Virus record (IMG/VR): IMGVR_UViG_3300046006_001360
Location: 1-58,738 of that record
Source: a virus
DNA: 58,738 nt
Direction: 5' to 3' (one strand)
The notes below the pieces were generated by a model. It saw nothing but the letters and a program-made list of their open reading frames with translations. It was not told where the DNA came from and made no database searches. Shown here one piece after another: positions 58,272-58,738 of this stretch (position 1 is the first letter of the stretch; each line of letters begins with the position of its first letter). The translations under genes and the position numbers were made by a program.

Positions 58272-58738
58272 TATTGTTTGTTTTCAATAGAGTCCCAAGC
58301 ATCGATAATAGCTTTAGCATACACTGGTTCTTTACCTGTCCAACCCGCTAAGATTGCACCACGGTATAAGTTTTCAGGAAGTACTGTATTATCGTACCCA
58401 GCAACTTGTACTGAGAAAACGTTAACTTTTGGATTAACAGTTTTTCTATATTTTTCCACTAATGCAAGTACATCAATGTATCGGTTAGAACGTTTGTGCG
58501 CAAACTCTGCATAGTCTCTTTCGTTTGTGCCGTAAAGGTTTCCGTGACCTGCTTGCATATCAGAATAGATAAACACGGTGTCCCAGTGTTGTTTATCCTT
58601 GATTGCTTTATCCCAGAATAACCAAATTCCGTTTTCAGTTCCTCCACCAATTCCTCTTCCTTCAGTGTTTGATTCATTTAACTGAGTTAAAAGACCATTT
58701 CTTTTAGAGATAGAACGAGTTTTAAGTCTGTCACCAAA
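58271..58738 (-). CDS. TROVE/Ro60-type vWA protein, C-terminal part
   Basis: 155 residues are visible; the frame stays open to the right edge, so the start is outside (a GTG at 58576 is merely internal). The part shown matches the C-terminal von Willebrand A-like half of Ro60/TROVE proteins: GIGGGTENGIWLFWDKAIKD, TVFIYSDMQAGHGNLYGTNE, NVFSVQVAGYDNTVLPENLY and GAILAGWTGKEPVYAKAIID. Ro proteins bind Y-RNA-like and misfolded RNAs. I see no Y-RNA in the window, though the gene is cut. Confidence 0.6.
   Translation of the reverse strand, partial: FGDRLKTRSISKRNGLLTQLNESNTEGRGIGGGTENGIWLFWDKAIKDKQHWDTVFIYSDMQAGHGNLYGTNERDYAEFAHKRSNRYIDVLALVEKYRKTVNPKVNVFSVQVAGYDNTVLPENLYRGAILAGWTGKEPVYAKAIIDAWDSIENKQ

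Noticed and set aside
58271-58576. Gene start at GTG 58576
   Set aside because: The frame stays open to the right edge and the upstream part continues the TROVE/vWA pattern, so the start lies outside the window.
7534-58738. Prophage attachment sites, insertion sequences or integrase
   Set aside because: No transposase, integrase or terminal inverted repeat with target duplication was seen; the region reads as a lytic phage genome.

Overview
The window looks like part of a large, AT-rich, T4-related contractile-tailed phage (myovirus) genome whose host is probably a member of the Bacteroidota. Nearly every credible gene lies on the minus strand, so transcription runs from high to low coordinates. 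Stops are mostly TAA, genes are tightly packed (many 1-14 base overlaps), and starts are preceded by A/T-rich sequence with little Shine-Dalgarno signal, as in Bacteroidota. One tail-type protein (56291-57034) carries a FISUMP-like domain, a domain typical of Bacteroidota. Function calls come from motif recognition by eye; no database search was run.

Layout from low to high coordinate. (1) 1-20897, tail and baseplate: a giant protein running off the left edge, gp6 (baseplate J)-like and gp25-like wedge proteins, a gp5-like spike, a gp27-like hub, a gp53/LysM-like protein and a gp54-like tube-cap protein. Set into this block are a three-S1-domain protein, a 45-residue zinc ribbon, an amidoligase-like protein and one head-targeted-type protein. 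(2) 20980-23402: small operon with a Nudix hydrolase. (3) 23508-29263: a run of unrelated proteins that share a short N-terminus resembling the T4 capsid-targeting sequence (MKTYQEFIAE) followed by prohead-protease-type sites. (4) 29358-36153: a DUF932-like protein, an alpha/beta hydrolase, two lipoproteins, a membrane-anchored lytic transglycosylase and many small orphans, with recurrent palindromic promoter elements. (5) 36239-39584 and 43388-53835: glycosyltransferases, a GT-FkbM methyltransferase fusion, a thymidylate-synthase-family enzyme with the Asp that marks dCMP specificity, a dNMP kinase, a C5 cytosine DNA methyltransferase, a nucleotidyltransferase-kinase fusion, a HAD phosphatase and a LicD-like protein. 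Between these lie an Alt-like targeted nucleotidyltransferase, a cyclic-phosphate receiver-domain protein and metallophosphoesterases. (6) 55271-55672: an odd 118-nt tRNA-like element, a 56-residue ORF and a convincing initiator tRNA(Met). (7) 56291-58738: FISUMP adhesin, a zinc-ribbon structural protein and the end of a TROVE/Ro60-type vWA protein.

The most interesting reading is that this phage packages a diverse cargo into its head. At least ten unrelated proteins share a capsid-targeting-like N-terminus. The domains behind it include an ADP-ribosyltransferase-like fold (a very small counterpart of T4 Alt), a Pol-beta-type nucleotidyltransferase, a LicD-type transferase, a possible PD-(D/E)XK nuclease and a membrane-active-looking helical protein. 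A second theme is DNA or surface modification (dCMP-type hydroxymethylase, C5 methyltransferase and two GT-B glycosyltransferases). A third is translation and RNA biology (S1 protein, initiator tRNA, TROVE protein, cyclic-phosphate receiver domain).
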